A stretch of 64,000 bases of DNA from an uncultured Bacteroidia bacterium (GTDB lineage Bacteria; Bacteroidota; Bacteroidia; Bacteroidales; CAJPTX01), in the NCBI GenBank assembly GCA_947252645.1, contig CAMXWF010000015.1:1-64000 (forward strand), given 5' to 3'. The position numbers and the translations under genes were made by a program. Position 1 is the first letter of the stretch; each line of letters starts with the position of its first letter. Shown here piece after piece: positions 44,384-53,609 of this stretch. Under the pieces are notes generated by a model. It had not been told where the DNA came from, did not search any database, and saw only the letters and a list, made by a program, of their open reading frames with translations.

Positions 44384-44430
44384 CCGTACCAACTCCGCAC
44401 ATGAACGCCCTGCGAGCGGAGAGGATACGG
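44384..44430. repeat. 47-nt stem-loop element, copy 2
   Basis: Arm CCGTACCAACTCCGC (44384-44398) is identical to copy 1. The 17-nt loop has the same length, and the second arm GCGGAGAGGATACGG (44416-44430) has decayed to three mismatches. Both copies lie downstream of minus-strand genes. Confidence 0.65.
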
Positions 44431-44442
44431 AGTTTGTGCGCT

Positions 44443-44466
44443 GCTAATCTGTAATTTACAATTAGC
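44443..44466. repeat. AT-rich 24-nt near-palindrome
   Basis: GCTAAT and ATTAGC ends enclose TGTAA-T-TTACA with one bulged base. It lies 12 nt after the stem-loop element, and the 12-bp palindrome CCTGAATTCAGG (44495-44506) follows closely. Possible protein-binding site; no direct evidence. Confidence 0.45.
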
Positions 44467-44696
44467 GTGCTATCTGCCAGGAGGCCTCGAAACCCCTGAA
44501 TTCAGGCACGCTGAGCGAACGATTAACAATAGGGATGAGGAGCATAAAAGAAGCAGAAGTAATTGGGAAACAAGGCATTCGGGGTACTTGTGTTTTTAAT
44601 CAATATTTTTACGAAGCAATCATGAAATCCACAATACGAGCCCCGGGGTATATTGTTGAGTATACGGTGAAGCCCGAAAAAAGGTTACACGAGGCT

Positions 44697-44727
44697 GGGG
44701 CGCCATCCGCATCGAGGGTGGCGCCCC
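44697..44727 (-). terminator. Putative terminator of the second TonB-type receptor gene
   Basis: 9-bp stem GGGGCGCCA/TGGCGCCCC with a 13-nt loop, 28 bp beyond the stop codon. A CCTTTTTTC tract follows about 11 nt after the stem on the minus strand. Confidence 0.5.
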
Positions 44728-44755
44728 CCCTGTGTCGATATCCGCCCTGGCGCCG

Positions 44756-47158
44756 CTAGAGCCGGTCGATGAGGTCTTTCGCGGCGTCGGAGCCCCTGTA
44801 GTGCTCCTTGTGCTGGTGGAAGCGCCACCTGACGGTGAAGGAGAAGTTGCGGCGATAGTAGTTGTTGCGCTGCCAGTAGTTCATACCAGTGAAGCGCATG
44901 TGGAAGTTGTCGCGCGCGCGGTCGAGCAGGTCGTTGCCATTGAGGCTCACCTCGAGCTGGTCGCCTAGGCCCTTCCAGGAGAGGCTCGCGGTGAGATTGT
45001 GCTTGGGGTCGGCTTCGCCGAGCTGGGCAGTGGCATGGCTCTGGAAGCTATAGCCCAGCGTGAGGGTGAAATTGCCGGGGATGGAGAAGGAGTGCTCCGT
45101 TTCTAGGAAGGCAAAGGGTTTGGGCTTGATGATGTTCTCATCGGCCCATTGGGTATACTCGTAGAAGCAGCCGACCGTGAGCGTGGGCCTGTAGAAGCCC
45201 CATTGGTAGCGCAGGTTGACGAAGCCGGTGAAGCTGTGGCTCCACGGGGCATTTTGGGGCTTGGCCAGCACTTGGCCCAGCGTGGCATCCACGGGGGTTA
45301 AGATGATCAGCACGGGCATCGCCGTGGCCTTGTACTGGAGCTGTACGTAGAGGAATTGCCACATGAGGTTGTACTGCAGCTGGTAGACGGTGCTGGGCCG
45401 AAGGGCCGGGTTGCCGGTCTGCCGGGTGTAGCTGTTGACGTAGTAGGAGTAGTTGGACAGGTACTGGAAGCCAGGTCGCTTCACCCAGCTACGAAAGCTG
45501 AGGGTGTGGTTGGTGTGGCCCCATTGGGTGCTGGCGGAGGCGGTAGCGAGCCAGTTGGGGTAGCGCACCGACTTGCTATCCTGGGGGCGGGCATCGTCGC
45601 GCATGCGGGCCAGGGTGTACTCGAAGCGTAGGCCGGCTTGGAGATTCCAGCCCCCTAGCTGCACGCCATAATTCGTGAAGGCCGCAAAGGTCTGCTCGAG
45701 GTTCAGGTAGTCGGAGTTGATCTGCCCATCGACCCCCTGCGCGCTCAGGGCCTCCACCCAGCTGTATTCCCCGCCCAGCTCCACCTGGTGGGGGCCGAGG
45801 GTCCACTCCATGGAGGGCATCAAGCTGACCATCTGGTTTCGGGAGCTGTTATCGTGGTGTACCTCGGTGACTGGGGCAGGGTCGGTCTGCTCGCGCACGG
45901 TCTGCTGGCGCCGGCGGGCCCGGAGGTAGTAGTCCACGTTGAAGGAGAAGTGGCGCCCTTGCTGGTTGTTCCAGTCGAGGTAGCCGTTGACGTGATGCCC
46001 ATAGGCTGGCTCGTATAGGCGGCTGGCGGCCTTGGTGAAGGTGGTGTCGCCCGTGGCGGGATAAAACACCATGCGGGTGGTGTTGGTGCTGGTGTCGTGC
46101 CCCCACTCATACCCCCCATCGTACTTGACCCCCGCGCTCCACTGCTTGCCCAGCTGCTGGTCGAGCCCCGCGAAGTAGTCGAGGGCGTAGGAGTCGTCGT
46201 GCACGGGGACGAAATCGGTGTGCTGCTCGAGGGCGAGCTGGCCCCCTTTGAAGAATTGCGCGTGGTTCGTGAATTGCTGGTAATAATGCTCGTTGCCCCC
46301 GCTGCACCCGGCGAAGAGACTAGTGCCCCCGAAGCGGTACTGCGCGTTGAGGCGGTGGTAGTGGCTATAGTCGCGGGGCACCTTGCCCCAGGTGCTGGCG
46401 AAGAGCGAGAGGCCCTCGAGCAGGCTGGTGGTTTTGATCTCTACCACGGCCTGCACCTGCGCGCCGTAGCGAGTTCCCGGGGAGGTGTTGAGGCGCACGT
46501 ACTCGATGTTCTTCAGGTCGATGGCCTCGAGCTCCTGATTGCTGCGCACGGGGCGCCCATTGAGGTAGAAGACCGGCTTAGCTCCGCTCACGAGCTTTAC
46601 GCCCCCGTCGGGATCGCGGATTAAGCCGGGCACATTGCTCAGGACGTCCCAGATGTCCTGCTTATACTGCAGCAGGCTCCCCTTGACGGCCATCTCCAGC
46701 CCTCCCCCGTGCATGGCGATCTGCGGGCGCTTGGCACTCACCTCCACGGCCTCTATCGCCTGGCTGCTGTGCGCAAGCACGAAGAGACTATCGTAGGGCT
46801 GCCCGAGGGCTATCCGCGCGGTGGTGTAGCCGAGGGCGCGCACCATCAGGTAGCTGGGCTGCTGGGCCAGGGCCACGCGGAAATGGCCCGACTCGTTGCA
46901 CACGGTGCCGCCAAGCAGGGCGCTGTCGGACGTATAGACCCCGAGGGTGGCGTAGGGGATGCCCGCGCGCAGGGAGTCGACCACCCGCCCCGCCAGGGTA
47001 ACGCTGTCCTGCCCCAGCACCTGGCCAGAGGTGACCAGGAGCAGGAGGAGCACTGCCAGCCCCGCTGCACGGCGTGATGCCGGCCGCTCCGCCCCGCGGG
47101 GGGCAAGGGGGCAATGGCCATTGGGGGTGGGATGGGCGCAAATACTGCGATTTTCCAT
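44756..47158 (-). CDS. TonB-dependent receptor/outer-membrane beta-barrel protein
   Basis: From the ATG at 47158 the protein has 800 residues: a signal peptide (AGLAVLLLLLVTSGQVLG, then Gln50), a carboxypeptidase-regulatory-like domain (VTLAGRVVDSLRAGIPYATLGVYTSDSA), a plug region (IEAVEVSAKRPQIAMHGGG, DVLSNVPGLIRDPDGGV, FYLNGRPV), and a long barrel of the OMP_b-brl_3 type (e.g. NHTLSFRSWVKRPGFQYLSNY). It lacks an obvious TonB box by eye. The ligand is unknown; relatives handle peptides or metal complexes. An in-frame ATG at 47236 lies inside the promoter and is rejected. Confidence 0.85.
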   Translation of the reverse strand: MENRSICAHPTPNGHCPLAPRGAERPASRRAAGLAVLLLLLVTSGQVLGQDSVTLAGRVVDSLRAGIPYATLGVYTSDSALLGGTVCNESGHFRVALAQQPSYLMVRALGYTTARIALGQPYDSLFVLAHSSQAIEAVEVSAKRPQIAMHGGGLEMAVKGSLLQYKQDIWDVLSNVPGLIRDPDGGVKLVSGAKPVFYLNGRPVRSNQELEAIDLKNIEYVRLNTSPGTRYGAQVQAVVEIKTTSLLEGLSLFASTWGKVPRDYSHYHRLNAQYRFGGTSLFAGCSGGNEHYYQQFTNHAQFFKGGQLALEQHTDFVPVHDDSYALDYFAGLDQQLGKQWSAGVKYDGGYEWGHDTSTNTTRMVFYPATGDTTFTKAASRLYEPAYGHHVNGYLDWNNQQGRHFSFNVDYYLRARRRQQTVREQTDPAPVTEVHHDNSSRNQMVSLMPSMEWTLGPHQVELGGEYSWVEALSAQGVDGQINSDYLNLEQTFAAFTNYGVQLGGWNLQAGLRFEYTLARMRDDARPQDSKSVRYPNWLATASASTQWGHTNHTLSFRSWVKRPGFQYLSNYSYYVNSYTRQTGNPALRPSTVYQLQYNLMWQFLYVQLQYKATAMPVLIILTPVDATLGQVLAKPQNAPWSHSFTGFVNLRYQWGFYRPTLTVGCFYEYTQWADENIIKPKPFAFLETEHSFSIPGNFTLTLGYSFQSHATAQLGEADPKHNLTASLSWKGLGDQLEVSLNGNDLLDRARDNFHMRFTGMNYWQRNNYYRRNFSFTVRWRFHQHKEHYRGSDAAKDLIDRL

Positions 47159-47206
47159 GGTGTCTTGCTTTTCTCTAGGCGTAGCTTGCGATACATGAAA
47201 CCTTGG

Positions 47207-47236
47207 CAAAGGTAGGTATTTCTGTATAATTGGCAA
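47207..47236 (-). promoter_or_regulatory. Complete Bacteroidota promoter for the second TonB-type receptor
   Basis: On the minus strand TTG (47236-47234), a 19-nt spacer and TACCTTTG (47214-47207) match the -33/-7 consensus fully. It lies 48 nt before the chosen start and decides against the upstream ATG at 47236. Confidence 0.8.
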
Positions 47237-47387
47237 CTTGGAGGGGAGGGGAACCAGAGGGAAGGCAGACTCCAGGCCCCCCTCGGCCCCGCCCCGCGGG
47301 CTAAGGCACTAGGCCTTGCGGCAGAGATCTCTCAGGCGAGGGACCACGTCCGCCTGGGTTGGGGGGGCGGGCGGTGGCTGGGGCCCG

Positions 47388-48680
47388 CTAGGGCTTTGCG
47401 GGGCGCGCGGGGCCAGGCAGGAGCTGCTGGAGCAGGCCCTGGTAGAGCAGCTGGTAGGCCTGCTGGAGCCGGGCGTAGCGGCCCGAGGCGGCGTGGGCGA
47501 GCCCCTCGGCGCGCACGAGCACGTCGGCGATGGCGCGCTGCTCCTGCAGGGTGGGCGGCAGCAGCAGGGGCAGGGCGGAGAGGTAGCGGATATAGTGTCG
47601 CTGGTGCTCCCGCGGCTTTAACCGTAGGGATTGGATTAAGTAGTAATAGAACCGGAGGCATGCGCCTTCCCTAGGCGTCAGGATCTTTATGGCGCTCGAT
47701 TTCACCTTGAAAGGGAAGTCTACGTACTTCACATCCATGGTGAAATCATCCAGGAGGATACACTCCCCCTTGCTGTACACACCTTCCTTCTCATGCGTAT
47801 AGCCGAGGATGAGGGATTTATTGGCGGTCAGCACGGGGACCAGCGCGGTATCCAGGCTGTAATCTGCACTATGCACGATGTAGGGCCCCGGCTGCTGGTA
47901 GTCTAGATTCTCCCCCAGGGTGGTTTTTCGCCAGGGGCCCTGGAAGCCGGGGAGGCGGCGCGAGGGCAGGTGGGTGGGCTGGCTGGGGCTGGGCAGGAGC
48001 TGCTGGAGCAGGCCCTGGTAGAGGGCCTGGTGGCGCTGCGCGGCCCGCTGCGCGGCCCGCTGCGCAGCCTCGGCGCGCGCGAGCACGTCGGCGAGGGCGC
48101 GCTGCTCCTGGAGGGTGGGCGGCAGCAGCAGGGGCAGGGAGGCGAGATCCGCTACTCGTATTCGGGGGAACGCAGTGCCTGATGCCATTCGCATTAAATC
48201 CGCTTTACGCGTTTGCAAAAGGCAGTAAATGAAATCGCTGCAGTTCCTGTTCTGGTCCAGTATTAATGCTGATAGTTGCTGGTTGCAAGCACATGCCTCA
48301 GCGGTTATGGCCAGCTCACCAATGGTAGCCGTTGTTGATAGGAGTATAGAGCTTGGGGGGATGAGCTTGGCCTTGGAATGGCTGAGGGCATGCTCGGTAA
48401 TGGTGCGCTGGCTGGGTCCCACGTAGCGCCCCTGCTTGAAGTCGGCCAGGGTGTACCAAGGGATAGTGCCGCCCCAGTAGTCGGGGTTGGTAGTTGGCGG
48501 GGTGCCTCCGCCCTGGATGGTGGCAATCTCCCCCAGGGTGGTTTTTTGCCAGGGGCCGTGGAAGCCGGGGAGGCGGCGCGGGGGCAGGGGGGCGGGCTGG
48601 CTGGGGCTCTCGGGCATGGGAGGGGCGCTTGGTTTGCGCCCGCGAAGGTAGGGGGAAATATTCGTAATTTCGTCAGGCAT
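47388..48680 (-). CDS. hsdS: Type I restriction-modification specificity subunit
   Basis: The 430-residue protein recognises the bipartite DNA site for the HsdR/HsdM complex. TRD1 (about 45-170; [23 protein letters not shown], then IPWYTLADF) is followed by a conserved helix ([19 protein letters not shown]) that contains three AAQR units. TRD2 (about 255-370; [45 protein letters not shown]) is followed by a second copy of the helix ([19 protein letters not shown]). Start may be the ATG at 48680 or, more likely, at 48617, since a near-consensus -7 box TACCTTCG (48643-48650) lies between them. It is transcribed away from hsdR-hsdM, unusual for a type I locus. Confidence 0.92.
   Translation of the reverse strand: MPDEITNISPYLRGRKPSAPPMPESPSQPAPLPPRRLPGFHGPWQKTTLGEIATIQGGGTPPTTNPDYWGGTIPWYTLADFKQGRYVGPSQRTITEHALSHSKAKLIPPSSILLSTTATIGELAITAEACACNQQLSALILDQNRNCSDFIYCLLQTRKADLMRMASGTAFPRIRVADLASLPLLLPPTLQEQRALADVLARAEAAQRAAQRAAQRHQALYQGLLQQLLPSPSQPTHLPSRRLPGFQGPWRKTTLGENLDYQQPGPYIVHSADYSLDTALVPVLTANKSLILGYTHEKEGVYSKGECILLDDFTMDVKYVDFPFKVKSSAIKILTPREGACLRFYYYLIQSLRLKPREHQRHYIRYLSALPLLLPPTLQEQRAIADVLVRAEGLAHAASGRYARLQQAYQLLYQGLLQQLLPGPARPAKP
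47505..47575 (-). repeat. 71-bp direct repeat in hsdS (3' copy, after TRD2)
   Basis: Matches 48069-48139 with three mismatches. Encodes [23 protein letters not shown]. With the 51-bp repeat it frames each TRD. Confidence 0.9.
47912..47962 (-). repeat. 51-bp direct repeat in hsdS (before TRD2)
   Basis: Matches 48530-48580 in 49 of 51 positions and encodes [17 protein letters not shown]. It marks the entry into TRD2. Confidence 0.9.
48033..48068 (-). repeat. Three 12-bp repeats in the HsdS spacer helix
   Basis: Units at 48057-48068, 48045-48056 and 48033-48044 (coding order) each encode Ala-Ala-Gln-Arg; neighbouring units differ by one base. They lie directly after TRD1 in the central conserved helix. 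In EcoR124I and EcoR124/3 the number of 12-bp (TAEL) repeats at this place decides the spacer length of the recognised sequence. Confidence 0.9.
48069..48139 (-). repeat. 71-bp direct repeat in hsdS (5' copy, after TRD1)
   Basis: Partner of 47505-47575, 564 bp away; encodes [23 protein letters not shown] and leads into the 12-bp repeats. Confidence 0.9.
48530..48580 (-). repeat. 51-bp direct repeat in hsdS (before TRD1)
   Basis: Partner of 47912-47962, 618 bp away; encodes [17 protein letters not shown] at the entry to TRD1. Confidence 0.9.
48643..48672. promoter_or_regulatory. Overlapping divergent promoter candidates, hsdS and hsdRM
   Basis: Minus strand TACCTTCG (48650-48643) for hsdS and plus strand TAATTTCG (48665-48672) for hsdR each match TAnnTTTG in seven of eight positions. 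The two boxes are only 14 bp apart, so transcription of specificity and restriction genes probably interferes or is co-regulated. Confidence 0.45.
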
Positions 48681-48698
48681 TCAAGCGGGAGGGCGAGC

Positions 48699-51600
48699 AT
48701 GGCAAGTGGGACAAGGCAGCGCACAGAGGAAGAGCTGGAGCTGCGATTCGTGCGGCAGCTGGAGGAGCTGGGGTGGGTGTATCGGGAGGACATCAGGGAT
48801 GGAGAGGGCCTAGAGGAGAACTTTTTTCAGCTTCTCGGGGCCCGGCTGCAGCACCAGCTCACGGCGTCGGAGCGCCAGAGGGTGCTGCAGCAGCTGGTGA
48901 GGGCCGATGTGTTCGAGGCCTCAAAACTGCTGCGTAGGCCGCAGGAGCTGGTGCTGGACGATGGTTCGCGGCGCACCTACACTCTTTTCCGCCAGGATAA
49001 GTGGTGCGAGAACACCTTCGAGGTGTGCCACCAGGTGCGGCTGAATACGCGCAACAGCCAGGTGCGCTTCGATGTGGTGCTCCTAGTCAATGGCTTGCCC
49101 TTGGCGCAGGTGGAGCTCAAGGCGTTTGGCCGGAGTCCGAAGGAGGCCATGAAGCAGATCGTGGGCTACAAGCAGGAGGCGGAATCGCCCTATGGCCGCA
49201 CGTTGTTCTGCTACGTGCAGCTCTTCATAGTGAGCAATGGGGGCAGCACGTACTACTTTGCGCACAACAACGCGGAGCATTTCCACTTCGATGCGCGGGA
49301 GGAGGTGCTACCGTGGTATCAGTTTGCCGATGAGAACAACCAGAAGCTGACGGCCCTCACGGCGTTTACGGATCGTCTGCTACCGCCCTGCATGTTTGGG
49401 GAGTTCATGGCGCGCTACGTGGTGCTGGAGGAGGTGGCGCACCGCTTGGTGCTGCTGCGCCCCTACCAGATCTACGCGGTGCGCCGGATCGTGGAGCGTG
49501 TGGTAGACAATGCGGGCGGGGGCTACATCTGGCATACCACGGGGAGCGGGAAGACGCTGACCTCCTTCAAGGTCTCCACGCTCATCCGGGAGCTGCCGGA
49601 GGTGGCCAAGTGCGTGTTCGTGGTGGACAGGAAGGATCTGGACGTACAGACGCAGCAGGAGTTCAATCGCTTTCAGCAAAACTGCGTGGCGCCCAACGCA
49701 AGCACGCAGGAGCTGGTGGCGCGGCTGGCCTCGGAGGATAGGGACAACAAGGTGATCGTGACCACCATCCAGAAGCTGGGCTTGGCGCTCAAGCAGCCAG
49801 AGAGCCGGCGCCGGCTTGCCTCGCTGGGGCAGCGGCGGGTGGTGCTGATCTTCGATGAGTGCCACCGGTCGCAGTTCGGCGAGTGGCACGCCTCCATCCG
49901 GGAGTTCTTCCCTCGGGCGCAGCTTTTCGGCTTCACGGGGACGCCCATCTTCGCGGAGAACTCCAGCACGCGGGCCGTAGGGCGCGCGAGCCACGTGAAG
50001 CCCCTCACCACCGGGGAGCTCTTTGGTGCGCAGCTGCACGCCTACACCATCAAGGATGCCATAGCCGATGGCACGGTGCTTCGCTTCCACATCGACTACA
50101 CGCGCATGGTGCCTAAGGGCTGGCAGGACGACCAGCCCCAGGCAACGGACGTGGCCGCCCCGCCCAAGCGCAAGCGCGACGTGGTGGATTACATTCTGCG
50201 GCACCACGATGCCCTGACCCGCACGCGGCAGTACAATGCCCTGCTGGCCACGGCCTCCATAGACGATGCCCTGGAGTACTACCGTCTGTTCGCCAAGGTG
50301 CAAGCCGAGCGGCAGGCGGCCTTGCCTGGCTACCGGCCCCTGCGGGTGGCCTGCCTGTTCACGCCGCCGCCAGGGGTGTCGGAGGTGGCGCGGGAGCTCC
50401 AAGAGGACACGGCCCAGGAGCAGGACGACTGGCGCGAGCGGGTGGCGGAGAAGCAGACTGGGCTGGAGCAGGCCATCATGCACTACAACGCGCAGTATGG
50501 GTGCCGCTTCACGCTGGGGGAGTTCGAGGGGTACTACTGCGACGTGCAGGCGCGGCTCCGGCTGCAAAGCCGAGCCATGGCGCGGGGGATGCAGGATAAG
50601 CTGGTGGACGTGGTCATCGTGGTGGACATGCTGCTCACGGGCTTCAATGCGCCCTACCTCAACACGCTCTACGTAGACAAGCCGCTGCGCTACCATGGGC
50701 TTATCCAGGCCTTCTCGCGCACCAATCGGGTGGTGAACGCAACTAAGCCTTTTGGGAATATTGTATGCTTTCGGGCCCTGCGAGCGGGCGTGGACGAGGC
50801 GCTGCGCATGTTTGCCGATTCCAACGTTACCCTAGAGCAGCGGATCTGGGTGGTGCCCGACCCGGAGACGAAGCTCATGGAGGCCAAGGAGTCTGTGCAG
50901 ACCTTGCTCGACGTCCTCGGCATACCAGCTCCCCACGCGGGGCCGCCTGCGTGGGGCATGGTGGCCGACGGGGCGGGTAGGTATACCGTTTCGGAGGGGC
51001 GGGCGCAGATGCTTTTGGCCGAGCAGGTGGCACAGCGGGTGCAGAACCTGAAGAGCGAAAAGACCCAAGACGACTTCGTGGCTGCGTTCCGCAAGGTGCA
51101 ACGCGATAAGATGGAGCTCTCGCAGTACTCCGACCTGACGGAGGCGCAGCGCGCTGAGATGAACAGCCTGTTCCCGCCACGCTGCATGGAGGCCCTCAAG
51201 GGCGAATACCTGCGGATATACCATGCGCGGCAACAGCGCAAGAAGCAGGCGGCTACGGCGGTTGGGCCCTCGTGGAAGGATACGCCCGCGGAGGAGGAGA
51301 TGGCGCAAGAGGATTTTGAGCTGGCGCTCTTCTCGTCGATAGAGACGACCTACGACTACCTCATGGAGCTGCTGGCCACCTGGACGCAAGAAGCGCAGCT
51401 GGAGCTCCGCCGTAGCGAGATGATTGCGCGGCTGAAGGAGTCGCCCGACTTTCAGGACGATGCAGACCTCGCGGCGCCCTTTGTGGACGAGCTCATGGAG
51501 CAGCACCGCGGCTACACCAAGACCGAGGTGGATGCGGCGTTTGAGGCCTTTCGCCGTCAACGCCGCACGGAGGCCCTGGCGGCGTTTGCCCAAGCCCATG

Positions 51601-51809
51601 GGCTGGACGCGCAGAAGCTGGCGGCGTTCGTGGAGAGTACGCGTCGCGATGGGCTCATCGACATCAAGACCCTAGAGACCCTGCTGGGCCTAGAGCGTAT
51701 GTCCATCAAGGAGCGCATGGCGCAGAGCGCCTCGCAGCGGGAGTTCTGCCGCCTATTGTCGCGCGCCATGCCCGAGGTACAGATCCGCAATCTCAAGAAT
51801 TTTCAGTAA
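48699..51809 (+). CDS. hsdR: Type I restriction endonuclease subunit R
   Basis: From the ATG at 48699 (preceded by GGGAGGG) the product has 1036 residues. The N-terminal PD-(D/E)xK nuclease is seen in [12 protein letters not shown] then QVELKAF (about 127-146). The SF2 translocase follows: Walker [16 protein letters not shown] (about 280), [10 protein letters not shown], motif [15 protein letters not shown], motif [12 protein letters not shown], then [15 protein letters not shown] and QAFSRTNRV for motifs V and VI. The C-terminal helical domain contacts HsdM. The subunit cuts unmodified DNA after translocation. The frame extends upstream past 48699, but those codons lie antisense to hsdS and were excluded. 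hsdM follows after 6 bp. Confidence 0.95.
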   Translation: MASGTRQRTEEELELRFVRQLEELGWVYREDIRDGEGLEENFFQLLGARLQHQLTASERQRVLQQLVRADVFEASKLLRRPQELVLDDGSRRTYTLFRQDKWCENTFEVCHQVRLNTRNSQVRFDVVLLVNGLPLAQVELKAFGRSPKEAMKQIVGYKQEAESPYGRTLFCYVQLFIVSNGGSTYYFAHNNAEHFHFDAREEVLPWYQFADENNQKLTALTAFTDRLLPPCMFGEFMARYVVLEEVAHRLVLLRPYQIYAVRRIVERVVDNAGGGYIWHTTGSGKTLTSFKVSTLIRELPEVAKCVFVVDRKDLDVQTQQEFNRFQQNCVAPNASTQELVARLASEDRDNKVIVTTIQKLGLALKQPESRRRLASLGQRRVVLIFDECHRSQFGEWHASIREFFPRAQLFGFTGTPIFAENSSTRAVGRASHVKPLTTGELFGAQLHAYTIKDAIADGTVLRFHIDYTRMVPKGWQDDQPQATDVAAPPKRKRDVVDYILRHHDALTRTRQYNALLATASIDDALEYYRLFAKVQAERQAALPGYRPLRVACLFTPPPGVSEVARELQEDTAQEQDDWRERVAEKQTGLEQAIMHYNAQYGCRFTLGEFEGYYCDVQARLRLQSRAMARGMQDKLVDVVIVVDMLLTGFNAPYLNTLYVDKPLRYHGLIQAFSRTNRVVNATKPFGNIVCFRALRAGVDEALRMFADSNVTLEQRIWVVPDPETKLMEAKESVQTLLDVLGIPAPHAGPPAWGMVADGAGRYTVSEGRAQMLLAEQVAQRVQNLKSEKTQDDFVAAFRKVQRDKMELSQYSDLTEAQRAEMNSLFPPRCMEALKGEYLRIYHARQQRKKQAATAVGPSWKDTPAEEEMAQEDFELALFSSIETTYDYLMELLATWTQEAQLELRRSEMIARLKESPDFQDDADLAAPFVDELMEQHRGYTKTEVDAAFEAFRRQRRTEALAAFAQAHGLDAQKLAAFVESTRRDGLIDIKTLETLLGLERMSIKERMAQSASQREFCRLLSRAMPEVQIRNLKNFQ

Positions 51810-51815
51810 CAGGCT

Positions 51816-53591
51816 ATGGGTAAGGAGAAGAAGCAGCAAGAGTTGATAGCGCGGGAGCACGAGAAGCTCGGGCCCGCCCTCTGGCGCGTGGCCGATGCGC
51901 TGCGTGGGCAGATGGATGCCGATGCGTTCAAAGACTACATCCTGGGCTTTCTCTTCCTTCGCTACCTATCGGATGTGTTCTTGACCAGCGCGGAGGAATT
52001 GCTGCGCAATGAGGAGGGGAGGTCGGCCTGGCAGGAGTGGGCCCACGCGCGCATTGCGCAGCAAGGGCTAGCAGAGCAGGCCTGTAGCTTCTATGCGTGG
52101 TGGTATCCGCAGCGTGAGGATACGATGCAGAAGTACTTCAAGGAGGCCATGATCGGGCGGTTGAATTACTTTCTGTCGCCCTGCCACCTCTGGCCTACGC
52201 TCCACGAGGTGGCGCAGGGGCGGATGGGCGCTGGGGAGCTTCCCGGGCTGCAGCACGACGATGGTAGCCCCCGGACGCTATTGGATCTAGTAACCAGCAC
52301 CTTGGAGGAGGTGCAAGAGGGCCCCGAGGGGAAAGGAACCGGTAGGCTCAACGGGGTGTTTGGGAGCCTGGCGCTGGATTCGCCGAAGCTGGGCAGTAGC
52401 CTTGATGATCGCAACACGATGGTGAGTCGGATCGTGCGCAGCCTGGAGGCCGGGCTCCAGGGCACCGATTTCAGCACTTCGGGCGACAGTCTGGGGGACG
52501 CTTATGAGTACCTCATCGGGGAGTTTGCCAGCAGCTCAGGCCGCAAGGCCGGGGAGTTCTACACGCCGCAAGACGTATCGACGGTGCTCTCGCGCATAGT
52601 GACCTATGCCCCTGAGCCCTCGGAGGCGCCACGCAAACGCAGCGGGCTTTGGGTGCTGGACTTTGCCTGCGGCTCGGGTTCGCTGCTGCTCAACGTCTAC
52701 CGGCACACCAAGCACCACGATGGGGGGAATAGGATCAGCTGCCTGGTTGGGCAAGAGCGCAACTTCACAACGTATAATTTGGCCCGGATGAACCTGGTGC
52801 TCCACGGGGTGAAGCTGGACAATATGCGCCCGGAGCTGGGGGATTCCTTGGCCATGAAGAACGACTATCTGCGCCCAGAGGGGGGCGAGCCGCGACGGTT
52901 CGACATGGTGGTGGCCAATCCGCCCTTTAGCTTGAAGTGGGAGCCCGAGAGCGGGCTGGAGCACGACCCGCGGTTTGCGCAGTACGGTCTGCCGCCCCGG
53001 GGCGCGGCGGACTGGGCTTTTGTACTGCACGGACTCTACCACCTCAAGGACGATGGCACGATGGCCGTGATAGTGCCCCACGGGGCCCTGTTCCGCGAAG
53101 GCGTGGAGCGAGGCATACGCTGCAAGCTGCTCGAGCAGAACGTGCTCGATGCGGTCATTGCGCTGCCAGATAAGTTGTTCTACTCCACGGGTATCCCCGT
53201 GTGCGTGCTGGTAATGCGCCGTTGCCGTCGGGAGGACTACGTGCGCTTCATCGACGCCAGCCGCGGCTACGTCAAGGTGACCAAGCAGAATAGATTGCGG
53301 GCGCAGGACGTGGAGCACATCGTGACGGCCTGGGCGCAGCGTGAGGACGCCGACGGCAAGCCCCTCGAAGAGGAGGGCTACAGCCGCAACGTGCCGCGCA
53401 AGGAGCTACTGGAGGCCGAGGGCAACCTGAGTGTCGGCCGGTACATAGGGGCTACCAATGCCGTGCAACCCGTGGACGTGAATGCCGTATTGCGGGACAT
53501 TGCGCAGCTCGAGGCCGACCGCGCGCGGGAAACGGCAGAGCTCTACCGCATCCTGGCTGACCTCGGCTTCAAAATGCCCCCTAGTGTGTAG
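51816..53591 (+). CDS. hsdM: Type I restriction-modification methyltransferase subunit
   Basis: The 591-residue N6-adenine methyltransferase has an N-terminal HsdM helical domain (about 10-190, WRVADALRGQMDADAFKDYILGFLFLRYLSD) and a SAM-dependent domain: GRKAGEFYTPQDVSTVL, motif I WVLDFACGSGSLLLNVY and the catalytic FDMVVANPPFSLKW (NPPF). Together with HsdS it methylates the target and protects host DNA; all three subunits form the restriction complex. Co-transcribed with hsdR. No premature stop or frameshift is visible in any of the three subunits, so the locus looks functional. Confidence 0.95.
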   Translation: MGKEKKQQELIAREHEKLGPALWRVADALRGQMDADAFKDYILGFLFLRYLSDVFLTSAEELLRNEEGRSAWQEWAHARIAQQGLAEQACSFYAWWYPQREDTMQKYFKEAMIGRLNYFLSPCHLWPTLHEVAQGRMGAGELPGLQHDDGSPRTLLDLVTSTLEEVQEGPEGKGTGRLNGVFGSLALDSPKLGSSLDDRNTMVSRIVRSLEAGLQGTDFSTSGDSLGDAYEYLIGEFASSSGRKAGEFYTPQDVSTVLSRIVTYAPEPSEAPRKRSGLWVLDFACGSGSLLLNVYRHTKHHDGGNRISCLVGQERNFTTYNLARMNLVLHGVKLDNMRPELGDSLAMKNDYLRPEGGEPRRFDMVVANPPFSLKWEPESGLEHDPRFAQYGLPPRGAADWAFVLHGLYHLKDDGTMAVIVPHGALFREGVERGIRCKLLEQNVLDAVIALPDKLFYSTGIPVCVLVMRRCRREDYVRFIDASRGYVKVTKQNRLRAQDVEHIVTAWAQREDADGKPLEEEGYSRNVPRKELLEAEGNLSVGRYIGATNAVQPVDVNAVLRDIAQLEADRARETAELYRILADLGFKMPPSV

Positions 53592-53609
53592 GGGGATGCG
53601 GGATGCGCG

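Larger units (their letters stand above)
44169..44755. other. Gene-free stretch with stem-loops
   Basis: No gene is supported. It contains the second copy of the 47-nt stem-loop element (44384-44430), an AT-rich near-palindrome (44443-44466), the 12-bp palindrome CCTGAATTCAGG (44495-44506) and a terminator-like hairpin (44697-44727). A 74-codon frame at 44535-44759 shows no family resemblance and runs through the hairpin. Confidence 0.6.

Noticed and set aside
44535..44759. 74-codon plus-strand frame before the second TonB receptor gene
   Set aside because: No family resemblance, and it runs through the terminator hairpin at 44697-44727.
49380..50696. 438-codon open frame on the minus strand within hsdR
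   Set aside because: Antisense shadow of the helicase and nuclease domains of hsdR, whose motifs are all intact.
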